A DNA stretch of 64,000 bases, from the NCBI RefSeq assembly GCF_020733635.1, contig NZ_JAJFZL010000001.1:1488001-1552000 (forward strand). The letters are read 5' to 3'. The translations under genes and the position numbers were made by a program. Under the pieces are notes generated by a model. It did no database searches. It saw nothing but the letters and a program-made list of their open reading frames with translations, and was not told the origin of the DNA. The DNA is from Nocardia spumae (GTDB taxonomy: Bacteria > Actinomycetota > Actinomycetes > Mycobacteriales > Mycobacteriaceae). The number at the start of each line of letters is the position of its first letter. Position 1 is the stretch's first letter. Positions 39,782-48,713 of the stretch are shown in pieces.

Positions 39782-40999
39782 TCAGATGACCCCGCGCAAC
39801 CGCAGATTGTCGATGTCCTCGGCGCTGTGGCCGAGTTGGGTGAGGACCTTGTCGGTGTCGGCACCTGCGGGTCGTCCGGTGTGGCGGATGGCGCCGGGGG
39901 TCCTGCCCATGCGCCACATGACGTTGTGCATACGCATCGGTCCGAGTTCGTCGTCGGCGACCGTGGTGATCATGTCGGTGGCCACCACCTGCGGATCGAC
40001 GAGGAGATCACTGGGCCGGTAGACCGGCGCGACCGCGGCGCCGGCGTCCTCGAAAACACCGGTGACCTCGTCTCGCGTGCGGTCGGCGATCCAGTCGCCG
40101 ACGTAGCGGTCCAGCAGGTCCGCGTGCTGGGCGCGGGCTCGGCCGGTCGCGAACCACTCCTCGTCGAGCACCTCGGGATGGCCCACGATGCGCATGACGC
40201 GTTCCGCGATCGCTTGCGCGCTGGTCGAGATCGCCACCCAGTGGTCGTCCTTGGTGCGGTACAGGTTTCGGGGCGCGTTGTTCTGCGACCGGTTCCCGGT
40301 GCGCTCCTGATCGATTCCGAGCTGGTCGGCATAGATGACCGCCGGCCCCACCGCCGCCATGATCGGGCTGAGCAGATCGAGATCGATCTCCTGGCCGGCA
40401 CCGCCATGACGTTCACGGTCGAGCAGCGCCATCGATACCGCGGCCGATCCCGCGATTCCGGCGATCGAATCGGCCAGTCCGAACGCCGGCAGGGTGGGTG
40501 GTCCATCGGGTTGTCCGGTGAGGTGCGCGAAGCCGCTCATCGATTCGACCAGCGTCCCGAAGGCCGGACGTCCGGCGTAGGGGCCGTGTTGCCCGAATCC
40601 GGTCACGCGCAACATGATCAGTCCGGGATTGGCCGCCGACAGCTCGGCATAGGACAGGCCCCAGCGTTCGAAGGTTCCCGGCCGGAAGTTCTCGACCACC
40701 ACGTCGGCTTCGGCGGCGAGCTCACGGAAGATCGCTTGTCCGTCCGCGGTGTTCAGATTCAGTGTGACGGTCTGCTTGTTGCGGCTGATCATCTTCCACC
40801 ACAACGGGACACCGTTCTTGTCCAGTCCGTGCCCGCGCATGCCGTCCGGCTTGTCCGGATGTTCGATCTTGATTACTTCCGCGCCGAAATCGCCCAGGAT
40901 CTGAGCCGACAGCGGCCCGGCCAGAATGGTGGAGGCATCGAGAACCTTGATCCCGCGCAGTGGTCCCGCGGCTGGGCTCTCGCTCGTATCGTCGGTCAC
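39782..40999 (-). CDS. CaiB/BaiF family CoA-transferase
   Basis: 405 residues from GTG 40997-40999 with GAGGAG upstream. Full type III CoA-transferase: GIKVLDASTILAGPLSAQILGDFGAEVIKIEHP, NKQTVTLNLNTADGQAIFRELAAEADVVVENFRPG, and the catalytic Asp in FGLADSIAGIAG. Members of this family move CoA from a donor thioester to a carboxylic acid. It should activate the substrate or an intermediate of the neighbouring route. Closely spaced to the gene on either side in one operon. Confidence 0.9.
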   Translation of the reverse strand: MTDDTSESPAAGPLRGIKVLDASTILAGPLSAQILGDFGAEVIKIEHPDKPDGMRGHGLDKNGVPLWWKMISRNKQTVTLNLNTADGQAIFRELAAEADVVVENFRPGTFERWGLSYAELSAANPGLIMLRVTGFGQHGPYAGRPAFGTLVESMSGFAHLTGQPDGPPTLPAFGLADSIAGIAGSAAVSMALLDRERHGGAGQEIDLDLLSPIMAAVGPAVIYADQLGIDQERTGNRSQNNAPRNLYRTKDDHWVAISTSAQAIAERVMRIVGHPEVLDEEWFATGRARAQHADLLDRYVGDWIADRTRDEVTGVFEDAGAAVAPVYRPSDLLVDPQVVATDMITTVADDELGPMRMHNVMWRMGRTPGAIRHTGRPAGADTDKVLTQLGHSAEDIDNLRLRGVI

Positions 41000-41010
41000 C
41001 GCCAGGCTCC

Positions 41011-42480
41011 TCAGTACGGGCGGGCCAGGTAGCGACCGGCGGGACTGCCGGTGACCGCGCCGTCGGCGAGCACCCGGTTACCGCGGACGAAGGTATCGGT
41101 GACCGCGGCGGTCAGCTCGAACCCTTCGAATGGCGTGTATTCCTGGGTGGATTCGGAATCGGCGGCGCGCACGGTCCAGGTCCGGTTCGGGTCGACGATC
41201 GCGATATCCGCGTCGAGGCCCTCGGCGAGGCGGCCCTTGCCGGGCAGACCGTACCGATCGGCGGGGTTCGATGCCGTGAGCTGCGCGATCCGGCGCAACG
41301 ACACTCCGCGCTTGCGGCCCTCGGTGATGAGGCCGGGCAGCAGGTATTCGGTGCCGCCGAATCCGGACTTGGCGGCGAACACGTCGTCCCGATCCTCGCC
41401 GAACTTGACCTCGTCCTTGCAACAGGCGTGATCGGAGACCACCCAGTCGATGTTGCCGGCGAGCAGGTGTTCCCACAGCGCCTCGACATCCTCGCGGGGG
41501 CGGATCGGCGGATTCACCTTGGCGCCCAGACCGTTCGCGTTGTCGATATCGGTGAGCAGGTGCCCGATCGTGACCTCGCGGCGGAAGTTCACGTGCGGGA
41601 AGGCCTCGGCCATCTTCATCGCGGCCTTCAAGGCCTTCGCCGAACTCAAATGCAGCAGATTGATATTCGGCAGTCCGGTCTCGTCGGCGAGGAAGGAGGC
41701 GATGGTGACGGCCAGTCCCTCGGAATGCTGGGGACGGGACGCGCTGTAGGCGGCCAGGCCGCTGAGCTTGCCCTCCTGTTCGACGATCTTGGTGTAGGCG
41801 CTCATGATCTCGGCGGTCTCACAGTGCAGCGACAGCGAGATGTGCGGTGCCAGTTCGGGGAACTGCTCGCGGGCCTTCTGTACGCCGCGCATGACGAATT
41901 CGAAATGGGCGATGTCGTAGCGCTCGTCCTCGGGAATCATCAGGAAATCGCTCTGCGAGGTGGAGCGTCCGTGCAGACCGTGGCTGCCGTAGAACATGAA
42001 GATCTTGAACGAGGTCACACCCTGATCGGAGGCCAGGTCCGGGATTTCGCCGATGTGCTGCTTGGACATCGGCGCGAGGTGGAAGGCGTAGTCGATGTAG
42101 CTGCGCCCAGCCGAGGCGTCGAGTACCTCCGGGAAGAAGTCGGCATAGGCGCCGCCCTTGTTCAGGTAGTACTGCCCGGTGCGCATGTACGTCAGCGCCG
42201 TGGTGACGCCGCCCTGCGCGCTCGCGCGGGATTCGGTGACGGTGTCCTCGGCCAGCGGGTTGTAGATACCCCAGTGCTGATGGGCGTCGACGACGCCGGG
42301 GAAGACGAGTTTGCCGGTGGCGTCGACGATTTCGGCATCCGCGACCGCGTCGTCGCCCAGATCGGGACCGATGGCGGCGATCTTGCCGTCCACGATGAGG
42401 ATGTCGGCGGACTGCCCGTCCTCGGGCGCAGCCTTGTCGGTGCGCACGACCGTGCCGTTCTTGATGAGGTAGTTGGTCAT
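41011..42480 (-). CDS. Hydantoinase/dihydropyrimidinase-family amidohydrolase
   Basis: 489 residues from ATG 42478-42480 with AGGAGA upstream. Metal-binding residues of a cyclic amidohydrolase are all present: DAHQHWG, the carboxylated Lys in TSFKIFMFYG, SLHCETAE, LLHLSSAKAL, and the general-base Asp in VSDHACC. Members hydrolyse cyclic amides such as hydantoins, dihydropyrimidines and imides. No partner carbamoylase is seen in the cluster. It is the likely ring-opening step of the island, unless it acts on an acyclic amide. Confidence 0.88.
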   Translation of the reverse strand: MTNYLIKNGTVVRTDKAAPEDGQSADILIVDGKIAAIGPDLGDDAVADAEIVDATGKLVFPGVVDAHQHWGIYNPLAEDTVTESRASAQGGVTTALTYMRTGQYYLNKGGAYADFFPEVLDASAGRSYIDYAFHLAPMSKQHIGEIPDLASDQGVTSFKIFMFYGSHGLHGRSTSQSDFLMIPEDERYDIAHFEFVMRGVQKAREQFPELAPHISLSLHCETAEIMSAYTKIVEQEGKLSGLAAYSASRPQHSEGLAVTIASFLADETGLPNINLLHLSSAKALKAAMKMAEAFPHVNFRREVTIGHLLTDIDNANGLGAKVNPPIRPREDVEALWEHLLAGNIDWVVSDHACCKDEVKFGEDRDDVFAAKSGFGGTEYLLPGLITEGRKRGVSLRRIAQLTASNPADRYGLPGKGRLAEGLDADIAIVDPNRTWTVRAADSESTQEYTPFEGFELTAAVTDTFVRGNRVLADGAVTGSPAGRYLARPY

Positions 42481-42524
42481 AGTTCTCTTCTTCTCCTGGC
42501 AGAAATCCGAAAGGGTGAATGTGG

Positions 42525-43892
42525 TCAGGCGGGGACGGGGCTGTTGACGTGTTCGGCGGCGAGGTAGGCCAGTCCGAGTGCGGTGATGAGTCCGTTGCCG
42601 GCGAGGTATCCGCTCGCGCCGTGACCGGAGATGCCGATCGCCGCGCCGCCCGACGCGTACAGACCGGGAATCGGTGAGCCGCCGGCGAGGACGCGCGCGT
42701 GTTCGTCGACGACGAGCCCGCCCTGGGTGTGGAACAGCGCCGGGGTGATCGCGATCGCGACATACGGCGAGCTCAACGGATGACGTTCGTCGGTGCGTCC
42801 CTGGCGGTCGGGTTCCGGTCCGGCGGCGGATCGTGCCGCGGCGGCCAACTCGTCCGCGAGCGTTTCGGGGGGCAGTGCGAGCCGTCCGGCGAGTTCCGCG
42901 GCGCTGTCGGCGCGAACGAGCGACCCGCTCTCGGCGACGGCGCGGAAATCGTCGAAGGACGAACACAGCTTCTCGATGTGCTCATCGATGATGATCCAGC
43001 CGGCGCCGCCGGGCTGTGCGGCGAGCATCGCGGCGAATTCCGAATATCCGGTGGATTCGGGTGCGAAGCGGCGGCCGTCGCGGTTGACGATGATTCCGCC
43101 GTGGACGACGGTGGCCCAGCCGACGAGGGTCCGGCTGCGCGACGACAGCGCGGCGTGACCTTGATACGCGTCGAGGTAGGCGGTGTCCGCGCCCAGGCCG
43201 CGCCCGATCCGCAGCGCGTCGCCCCGGCTGTATCCGCCGCCGTGATAATGCGCGTCGGCGATCTCGGGAATCCACTGTCGTACGAGTGCGCGATCGGCGC
43301 CGAAACCGTTGGTGGCCAACAATACCGAGGTCGCGGTGAGGTCCTCGCCGCGTCCGTCGGGGGTGGCGATCTCGACGCCGGAGACGCGTCCCGCGCTGGT
43401 GTGTACCGCGCGCAGGCTCATCGGTGCGACGACGTCGATCCGGGGGTGGTCGTGCGCCCGCCGAAGGAGGTGGTTCAGCAGGCGGGAGCCGTGGCGCCCG
43501 GCGATGGTGTGACAGCGATCGGTACTGTGCCCGGGATAGCGGAAATCGGTAACGAGTTCGAGGTCGAGGGCTTGCGCGTCGGCCAGCCAGGTCACCAGTG
43601 GCGCGCTCGCGTCGGCCAGCGCGCGGGCCAGACGTCGATCAGCCGTGCCGCCGGTCTTGCGGTCGATATCGCCGAGGAATTGCTCGGGACTGTCCGCGAC
43701 ACCGGCCGCATGCTGCCAGCGGGTCCCCGCGGCGGGGATCATCGCGGTGCACATCGAGGTGTTGTTACCGCGCTGGAAGTGCTCGTCGGCGTCGATGACG
43801 AGAACGTTCGATCCGAGTTCGGCCGCTCGCAGGGCGGCGACGAGTCCACCGCCGGCGCCGGCGACGACGAGATCGAATTCCGGACTGTCCAC
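42525..43892 (-). CDS. FAD-dependent dehydrogenase (fumarate reductase/KstD-like)
   Basis: 455 residues from GTG 43890-43892 with AGGAGGA upstream. N-terminal FAD-binding Rossmann fold (DLVVAGAGGGLVAALRAAELGSNVLVID), central PGHSTDRCHTIAGRHGSRLLNHL, and terminal GGAAIGISGHGASGYLAGNGLITALGLAYLAAEH. The overall family introduces or removes C=C bonds next to carbonyl or carboxyl groups (3-ketosteroid dehydrogenase, tricarballylate dehydrogenase, urocanate or fumarate reductase). First gene of the leftward operon. A substrate-desaturating step is likely. Confidence 0.85.
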   Translation of the reverse strand: MDSPEFDLVVAGAGGGLVAALRAAELGSNVLVIDADEHFQRGNNTSMCTAMIPAAGTRWQHAAGVADSPEQFLGDIDRKTGGTADRRLARALADASAPLVTWLADAQALDLELVTDFRYPGHSTDRCHTIAGRHGSRLLNHLLRRAHDHPRIDVVAPMSLRAVHTSAGRVSGVEIATPDGRGEDLTATSVLLATNGFGADRALVRQWIPEIADAHYHGGGYSRGDALRIGRGLGADTAYLDAYQGHAALSSRSRTLVGWATVVHGGIIVNRDGRRFAPESTGYSEFAAMLAAQPGGAGWIIIDEHIEKLCSSFDDFRAVAESGSLVRADSAAELAGRLALPPETLADELAAAARSAAGPEPDRQGRTDERHPLSSPYVAIAITPALFHTQGGLVVDEHARVLAGGSPIPGLYASGGAAIGISGHGASGYLAGNGLITALGLAYLAAEHVNSPVPA

Positions 43893-43907
43893 GCTTCCTC
43901 CTAATCT

Positions 43908-43924
43908 GTTCCGCTTAGCGGAAC
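43908..43924. promoter_or_regulatory. IclR-family operator box 1
   Basis: GTTCCGC TTA GCGGAAC is a perfect 7-3-7 palindrome immediately upstream of the FAD dehydrogenase gene, where it would overlap its promoter or leader. It is matched by a second copy at 44041. Confidence 0.7.
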
Positions 43925-44040
43925 GCTAGAATGTGGTCCTCCGCACTATTGCATCCGATGCTTTCTCAACGCAAGGGCTTGTCGAGTGGAATAACTCGCC
44001 GAAAGCGTGAAGTCGAGTTCGCTCCCACGTCTAGACAATC

Positions 44041-44057
44041 GTTTCGCTAAGCGGTAC
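44041..44057. promoter_or_regulatory. IclR-family operator box 2
   Basis: GTTTCGC TAA GCGGTAC matches box 1 at 14 of 17 positions and lies 82-98 bases ahead of the iclR start at 44139. The two boxes are centred 133 bases apart in the divergent promoter region, fitting control of both operons by one regulator and possible looping. Confidence 0.65.
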
Positions 44058-44138
44058 AACTGGTTTTGGGTTTGCGGGGACGCATGACTGATGTCGCCGC
44101 TCGGAACAACACACACGACTTCGGAGAACGGAGCCACG

Positions 44139-44924
44139 ATGGAGTCCTCCGGTGGCGGCACCACAGCCGCCGCGCGAGCAGCGGAAGTGCTGCTCGAATT
44201 CGGTCGCCGCTCGAGCGCACTCGGCGTCTCGGAGATCGCCCGCGCGACCGGTATGTCCAAGGCGGTTGCCCACCGTATTCTGACCACCTTTGTCGAATGC
44301 GGTCTCTTGCTCTACGAGCCCTCGACGCGTCGGTATCTACTCGGTCCGGCGGCCGCGACGCTCGGTGCTCGCGCGTTGGATGTGTCTCCGCTGCGGCGAA
44401 TGGCACGAGAGGCGTTGGTGGAGCTGCAGCGGGCCACGGGTGAGACGGCGACGGTATCGGCTCGCGTCCCCGGCGGGCGCGTCTATCTGGACCAGGTCGA
44501 GAGCACCCAGGAAATCAAGATGACCGTCGATCTGGGTAAGCGGTTCGATCTGCACAGCGGCTCGTCGGGCCGGGTCATCCTGGCGCATCTGTCCGACGAG
44601 GAGCGCGACGATCTGCTGTCGCGACCCCTCCCGCGCCTGACGGCCACGACCATCATCGACTCGGCGGCACTGCGCGAGACGCTGCGTATCGCCCGCGAGC
44701 ACGGTGTCTGCCGATCGACCGGCGAACGTCAGGAAGGCGCCGGATCGGTCGCCGCGCCGGTATTCGGGGCGGACGGCTCGGTGGTCGGATCGGTCTCGGT
44801 GTGCGGGCCCAGCTATCGCATGACCGACGAAGCGTGTGACCGGTACGAAGGTCTGGTTGTGCAAGCGGCGCAGTCGGTTTCGCGTGCCCTGGGCTATCGT
44901 CCGGCCGGTTCGGAACCCGCATGA
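44139..44924 (+). CDS. IclR-family transcriptional regulator
   Basis: 261 residues from ATG 44139 with GGAG seven bases upstream; ATG 44091 is in frame but has no site. Winged helix-turn-helix at residues 10-70 (AAEVLLEFGRRSSALGVSEIARATGMSKAVAHRILTTFVECGLL), then the IclR effector domain with ALVELQRATGETATVSARVPGGRVYLDQVES and GSVAAPVFGADGSVVGSVSVCGP. Position between divergent catabolic operons and the flanking palindromes show that it is the local switch. Stop overlaps the CitE start as ATGA. Confidence 0.92.
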   Translation: MESSGGGTTAAARAAEVLLEFGRRSSALGVSEIARATGMSKAVAHRILTTFVECGLLLYEPSTRRYLLGPAAATLGARALDVSPLRRMAREALVELQRATGETATVSARVPGGRVYLDQVESTQEIKMTVDLGKRFDLHSGSSGRVILAHLSDEERDDLLSRPLPRLTATTIIDSAALRETLRIAREHGVCRSTGERQEGAGSVAAPVFGADGSVVGSVSVCGPSYRMTDEACDRYEGLVVQAAQSVSRALGYRPAGSEPA

Positions 44925-45763
44925 CTCCGCGCAGCTGGCTGTATGTGCCGGGGCATCGCCACGACCGCATCGGCAAGGCGCTCGACAGCGGCGCTGACGC
45001 CGTGGTCATCGACCTCGAGGACGCGGTGCCGGTCACCGCGAAGGATCGGGCCCTCGCGAACGCCCTCGACGCGGTGCGGACAGCGCCCCCGGGCCGCGAG
45101 ATCTGGTTGCGGCTCAACGTCATCGGGTCCGAATGGCTGGATAACGAACTCGCCGCACTGGATGCGGCGGCAGTCGCGCCCGCCGGTGTCCGGCTTCCGA
45201 AAGCCGATGAGCCCGAGGCTGTTTCGGCTGCGGTCGACCGGCTGTCCTGCGACGTCCACGCCATCATCGAATCCGCCGCGGGACTGCTGGCAGCTCCCCG
45301 GATCGCACAATGTCATCCCCGCGTCACGGGTATCGCGCTCGGCGAGGCCGACCTCGCCGCCGATCTGCGAGTGGAGGCGAGCGGGCTCGCGTGGGCGCGG
45401 GGCTGGATCGTCGCCGCCGCGCGTGCCGCCGGACTGACTTCGCCCGTCCAGAGCGTCTGGACGGCGGTCGACGATCTCGCGGGGCTCGCGGACACCTCCC
45501 GCGCCGGACTGGCTCAGGGCTTCTTCGGCCGGTCCGTCGTGCACCCGAAACAGATCGACATCGTCCACGACGCCTACACCCCGTCGGCGGACGCACAACG
45601 AAGAGCTCGACGGATCGTCGACCGCGCGGCCGAATCGCTGGCCGCCGGGGAGTCGGCGGTACTCGACGACGACGGCCGATTCATCGACCCCGCCGTGGTC
45701 GCGAACGCGCGGCTCGTCCTCGATCGAGCAGCAGCCACAGCAGCATCAGGAGTGAATGTATGA
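44921..45763 (+). CDS. CitE-like HpcH/HpaI aldolase-lyase
   Basis: 280 residues from ATG 44921. Family signatures: SWLYVPGHRHDRIGKALDSGADAVVIDLEDAVP, a nearby RLNVIGSEW, and IIESAAGLLAAPRIA with the acidic metal ligands, later ALGEADLAADL and GRSVVHPKQI. CitE-like proteins cleave malyl-, citramalyl- or similar 3-hydroxyacyl-CoA thioesters to acetyl-CoA and an oxo acid. It would work after CoA activation by the CaiB protein encoded in the opposite operon. Coupled by ATGA at both ends. Confidence 0.88.
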   Translation: MTPRSWLYVPGHRHDRIGKALDSGADAVVIDLEDAVPVTAKDRALANALDAVRTAPPGREIWLRLNVIGSEWLDNELAALDAAAVAPAGVRLPKADEPEAVSAAVDRLSCDVHAIIESAAGLLAAPRIAQCHPRVTGIALGEADLAADLRVEASGLAWARGWIVAAARAAGLTSPVQSVWTAVDDLAGLADTSRAGLAQGFFGRSVVHPKQIDIVHDAYTPSADAQRRARRIVDRAAESLAAGESAVLDDDGRFIDPAVVANARLVLDRAAATAASGVNV

Positions 45764-46599
45764 CCACCCAGACCGTCACCACCGGACCGGACGCCTTGTT
45801 GAGCGCCGTGGTGGATACCGACGTCGACATCGTCGAGCTCGGACATCCCCACACGACGGGGATGCCGTGCTCCCCCAACCATCCCGGATTCCGGATGACC
45901 CTGATCCGCCGGCACGGCGATATGGTCCGGCCGGACGGCGGGTCGGCCTCCAACGAGATCATCGTGACCGGCGGCCACGTCGGCACCCACGTGGACGCCC
46001 TCTCGCATGTCAGCCACGAAGGCAAACTGCACGGTGGTGTGGACGCGGAACAGGCCCAGAGGGGCGGACGATTCTCGCACTTGGGGGCGGAGACGATTCC
46101 GTTCCTGCTTCGGCGTGGTCTGCTGCTCGACGTGGCCCGGGTGCGCGGACTCGACGCCCTCGACGCCGGAGCCGCCGTGACCGAACAGGATCTGCGGGAC
46201 GCGGCGGACGCCGCGGGTGTGACGCCGCGGCGCGGGGACGTGGTCCTCATCCGTACCGGCTGGGCTCGCTACTTCGACGATCCGCAACGCTATCTCGGTC
46301 AAGAGGACGGGGTCCCCGGCGCCGATGTGAGCGCTGCGCGGTGGCTGGCCGACGCCGGTATCGTCGCCGCGGGCGCCGATACCACCGCATTCGAGCAGAT
46401 TCCGGCGGGCAAGGGGCACAGCGTCCTGCCCGTGCATCGAGTCCTGTTGGTGGAGAACGGGATCCACATCATCGAACATCTGGATCTCGAAGCGGCCGGC
46501 GAGCGGGGCCTCACCGAATTCACCTTCGTCATGGCACCGCTGCGCATCACCGGCGGGACCGGGTCGCCGGTGCGGCCGGTGGCGGTGGTGGCCGCATGA
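45760..46599 (+). CDS. Cyclase-family metal hydrolase (kynurenine-formamidase-like)
   Basis: 279 residues from ATG 45760 in an ATGA overlap. The key motif is GGHVGTHVDALSH with its HxGTHxDxxxH metal ligands; around it DIVELGHPHTTGMP and GDVVLIRTGWARYFDD, both typical of the cyclase superfamily. Known members hydrolyse formamides, lactones or cyclic amides (N-formylkynurenine, isatin). It might open or trim an intermediate together with the hydantoinase. Confidence 0.87.
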   Translation: MTTQTVTTGPDALLSAVVDTDVDIVELGHPHTTGMPCSPNHPGFRMTLIRRHGDMVRPDGGSASNEIIVTGGHVGTHVDALSHVSHEGKLHGGVDAEQAQRGGRFSHLGAETIPFLLRRGLLLDVARVRGLDALDAGAAVTEQDLRDAADAAGVTPRRGDVVLIRTGWARYFDDPQRYLGQEDGVPGADVSAARWLADAGIVAAGADTTAFEQIPAGKGHSVLPVHRVLLVENGIHIIEHLDLEAAGERGLTEFTFVMAPLRITGGTGSPVRPVAVVAA

Positions 46600-48017
46600 G
46601 CAGCCGCCACGATCTCGAGGGGACGGTCGTCGGCCGGCTGGCCGCGCTGGCCGACCACATCCGAACGGCCGGACTCGGCGACGAACTGCGCACCGATGTG
46701 GCGCGGCGAGTCCTCGATGTGCTCGGCAATTCGCTTGCCGCGCAGGCGCAACCATCGGCGCGTGCGGTCGTCGCGGTGGCTCGCGACTGGGCCGGCGCGG
46801 CCCGGGCGACGGGCATCGGCACCGGCGCACGGTTTCCCGCCGCCACCGCGGCATTGGTGAACGGCACCCTCGCCCATTCGATGGACTCCGACGACACCCA
46901 TCTGCCGTCGGTACTGCATCCCTCCGCGTCGGTGGTGCCGACCGCCTTGGCGGTCGGCGAGGCGACGGGCGCTTCCGGCGCCGCGGTGCTCGACGCCGCC
47001 GGTGTCGGTGTCGAGATCGCGGTGCGTTTGGGAATGGGCGGCTACGACGAGAAACTCGGCAATTCCGAATTCTTCGAACGCGGCCAGCACGCGACCTCGA
47101 TCTGCGGTGCGGTGGGATCGGCCGCGGCCGCCGCCATGCTGTACGGGCTGGACGTGGACGGGATCGCCGATGCGATGGGAATCGCCGCCAGCTTCGGGGC
47201 GGGGCTGCTCGAGGCCAACCGGACCGGCGGCACCGTCAAGCGCGCACACTGTGGTTGGGCAGCGCATTCCGGTGTCACCGCGGCGGAGTTCGCGCGGCAC
47301 GGACTCACCGGCCCGCCCACCGTCATCGAAGGCAGGTTCGGATTCCTGCACGCATTCTGTGGCGACCGTGCCGACGTGGCGAAGGTGACCGAAGGACTCG
47401 GCGAGCACTGGGAGTTGCCGGGCATCTTCTTCAAGCCCTATCCGTGTAACCACTTCACCCACGCCGGAATCGATGCCGCGCGCGCACTGCGCGGCGCCGG
47501 GCTCGACCCCGATGAGATCGTCGCGATCGATCTCGGCGTGCCGAAGCCGGTACTTCGCACCATCGCCGAACCGCCCGCGGCGAAGGCGGCCCCGGAATCG
47601 GGATACCACGCGGCATTCTCGGGCCCGTTCACCGTCGCACGCGCGTTGCTCGGTGGTTCCGGACTCGGTGTGGGACATGCCGATTTCACCGATGCGGCGG
47701 CGAAGGATCCTCGTACGCTCGCGTTGGCCTCGTTGGTGGTCGCGCACAGCGATGACCGGTGCGATGAGATCTACCCACATCAATTCCCCGCCGTGCTGCG
47801 GGTGCGCACCCGCGACGGCGCCTGGCACGAGGCGCGTGTCGATCACAATCGCGGCGGTCCGGTGAACCCGCTCACCGACGACGAGCTCACCCTGAAATTC
47901 GACCTGAACGTGGCGGGGCAGCTGTCCCCGCCCGCCGCGCGTTCGGTGGCCGAACAGGCGTTGGCGCTGCCGACGGCCGGGTCGATCGACGCCCTCATGT
48001 CGATCGTGCGCGGCTGA
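46596..48017 (+). CDS. MmgE/PrpD family protein
   Basis: 473 residues from ATG 46596, the normal family length. Markers: VLDVLGNSLAAQAQPSARAVVAVA, NGTLAHSMDSDDTHLPSVLHPSASVVPTALAVGEATG, and FFKPYPCNHFTHAGIDAARAL, all active-site regions in this fold. Family members include 2-methylcitrate dehydratase, cis-aconitate decarboxylase and iminodisuccinate epimerase, so it should handle a di- or tricarboxylate with a double bond or hydroxyl group. Last gene of the rightward operon. Confidence 0.88.
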   Translation: MSSRHDLEGTVVGRLAALADHIRTAGLGDELRTDVARRVLDVLGNSLAAQAQPSARAVVAVARDWAGAARATGIGTGARFPAATAALVNGTLAHSMDSDDTHLPSVLHPSASVVPTALAVGEATGASGAAVLDAAGVGVEIAVRLGMGGYDEKLGNSEFFERGQHATSICGAVGSAAAAAMLYGLDVDGIADAMGIAASFGAGLLEANRTGGTVKRAHCGWAAHSGVTAAEFARHGLTGPPTVIEGRFGFLHAFCGDRADVAKVTEGLGEHWELPGIFFKPYPCNHFTHAGIDAARALRGAGLDPDEIVAIDLGVPKPVLRTIAEPPAAKAAPESGYHAAFSGPFTVARALLGGSGLGVGHADFTDAAAKDPRTLALASLVVAHSDDRCDEIYPHQFPAVLRVRTRDGAWHEARVDHNRGGPVNPLTDDELTLKFDLNVAGQLSPPAARSVAEQALALPTAGSIDALMSIVRG

Positions 48018-48039
48018 GCTCACAGTGCCCTGATACGAG

Positions 48040-48064
48040 TCCGGCGCCGGTGAGTCCGGCGCCG
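48040..48064. terminator. Double palindrome hairpin between convergent genes
   Basis: CCGGCGCCGG occurs twice (48040-48049 and 48055-48064), separated by TGAGT. Each copy is itself palindromic, and together they form a 10-bp stem. It lies between the MmgE/PrpD gene and the DUF1330 gene and probably terminates one or both transcripts. Confidence 0.55.
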
Positions 48065-48075
48065 GGCCGACGGGT

Positions 48076-48411
48076 TCACACCAGGAGTTCCGCGGGCAGC
48101 ACATCGGTGGCGATATGGTCGGCGCCGCAATGATCGGCCAGCATGGCGATGCCCTGGGAGTTGTTCAGTCGCAGCGGCAGAATCTCCTGATACTCGGGCG
48201 AGGCGTACCAGGCCTGCGCCGCGTCGTAATCCGGGAATTCGATGACGATCACATTCCCGTCCCGCGGCCCGTCGGCGGCCATCTGCCGTCCGCCGTGCAC
48301 GATGAACTTCCCGCCGAACGGCGCCAGCGTGCCGTCGATCCGGCGCAGATACTCCACGATCTCGGCATTGACGTCGACGTCGTACAGGTGAGCCACAGCG
48401 TAGGCAGGCAT
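48076..48411 (-). CDS. DUF1330 family protein
   Basis: 111 residues from ATG 48409-48411. Sequence AVAHLYDVDVNAEIVEYLRRIDGTLAPFGGKFIVHGGR, NVIVIEFPDYDAAQAWYASPEYQEILPLR is the DUF1330 pattern, a dimeric ferredoxin-like fold near the ABM/EthD group. Function is unknown for most members. It faces the rightward operon, with its own start on the far side, and may belong to the island as an auxiliary enzyme. Confidence 0.85.
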   Translation of the reverse strand: MPAYAVAHLYDVDVNAEIVEYLRRIDGTLAPFGGKFIVHGGRQMAADGPRDGNVIVIEFPDYDAAQAWYASPEYQEILPLRLNNSQGIAMLADHCGADHIATDVLPAELLV

Positions 48412-48713
48412 CTCGAACTCCTCGTACCGAGTTGTGTTGATGCCATTGATACTCCCGCGCGACCGTAGCGGAGTCGATTACCCGCTGGGTAATGCACAGC
48501 AGTCGACCACCCGCTTCAACGCTGAATCACTACCCCGCAACGCAAGCCGGCCGGTTCCCCACCTCTCGGTGCGGAACCGGCCGACTGATTTCGTGAGCAC
48601 AGGGGTCAACCAGCGGGCATGCTCGGAAGTCGCCCGGCGCTCACTCGCCGCCCCGGGACGCGGATCTCGCGGCACTCACTGGTCCGCTGACGTCGCGGGG
48701 AGGCGGTCGAACC
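48412..48713. other. Intergenic stretch between DUF1330 and thiolase genes
   Basis: No convincing coding sequence. It carries the promoter area of the DUF1330 gene on its left and a hairpin at 48548-48583 in the middle. The rest is GC-rich with no other structure that I can support. Confidence 0.5.
48548..48583 (-). terminator. Hairpin downstream of the thiolase gene
   Basis: CGGCCGGTTCC (48548-48558) pairs perfectly with GGAACCGGCCG (48573-48583), an 11-bp stem and 14-base loop. It lies past the minus-strand thiolase stop at 48714. Confidence 0.5.

Noticed and set aside
42699..43904. 401-codon plus-strand frame opposite the FAD dehydrogenase
   Set aside because: Composition is that of an antisense shadow; the minus strand encodes a complete FAD-binding protein with a good ribosome site.
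44091..44138. Upstream ATG start for the IclR regulator
   Set aside because: It lacks a ribosome site, whereas ATG 44139 has GGAG at proper spacing and the domain begins just after it.
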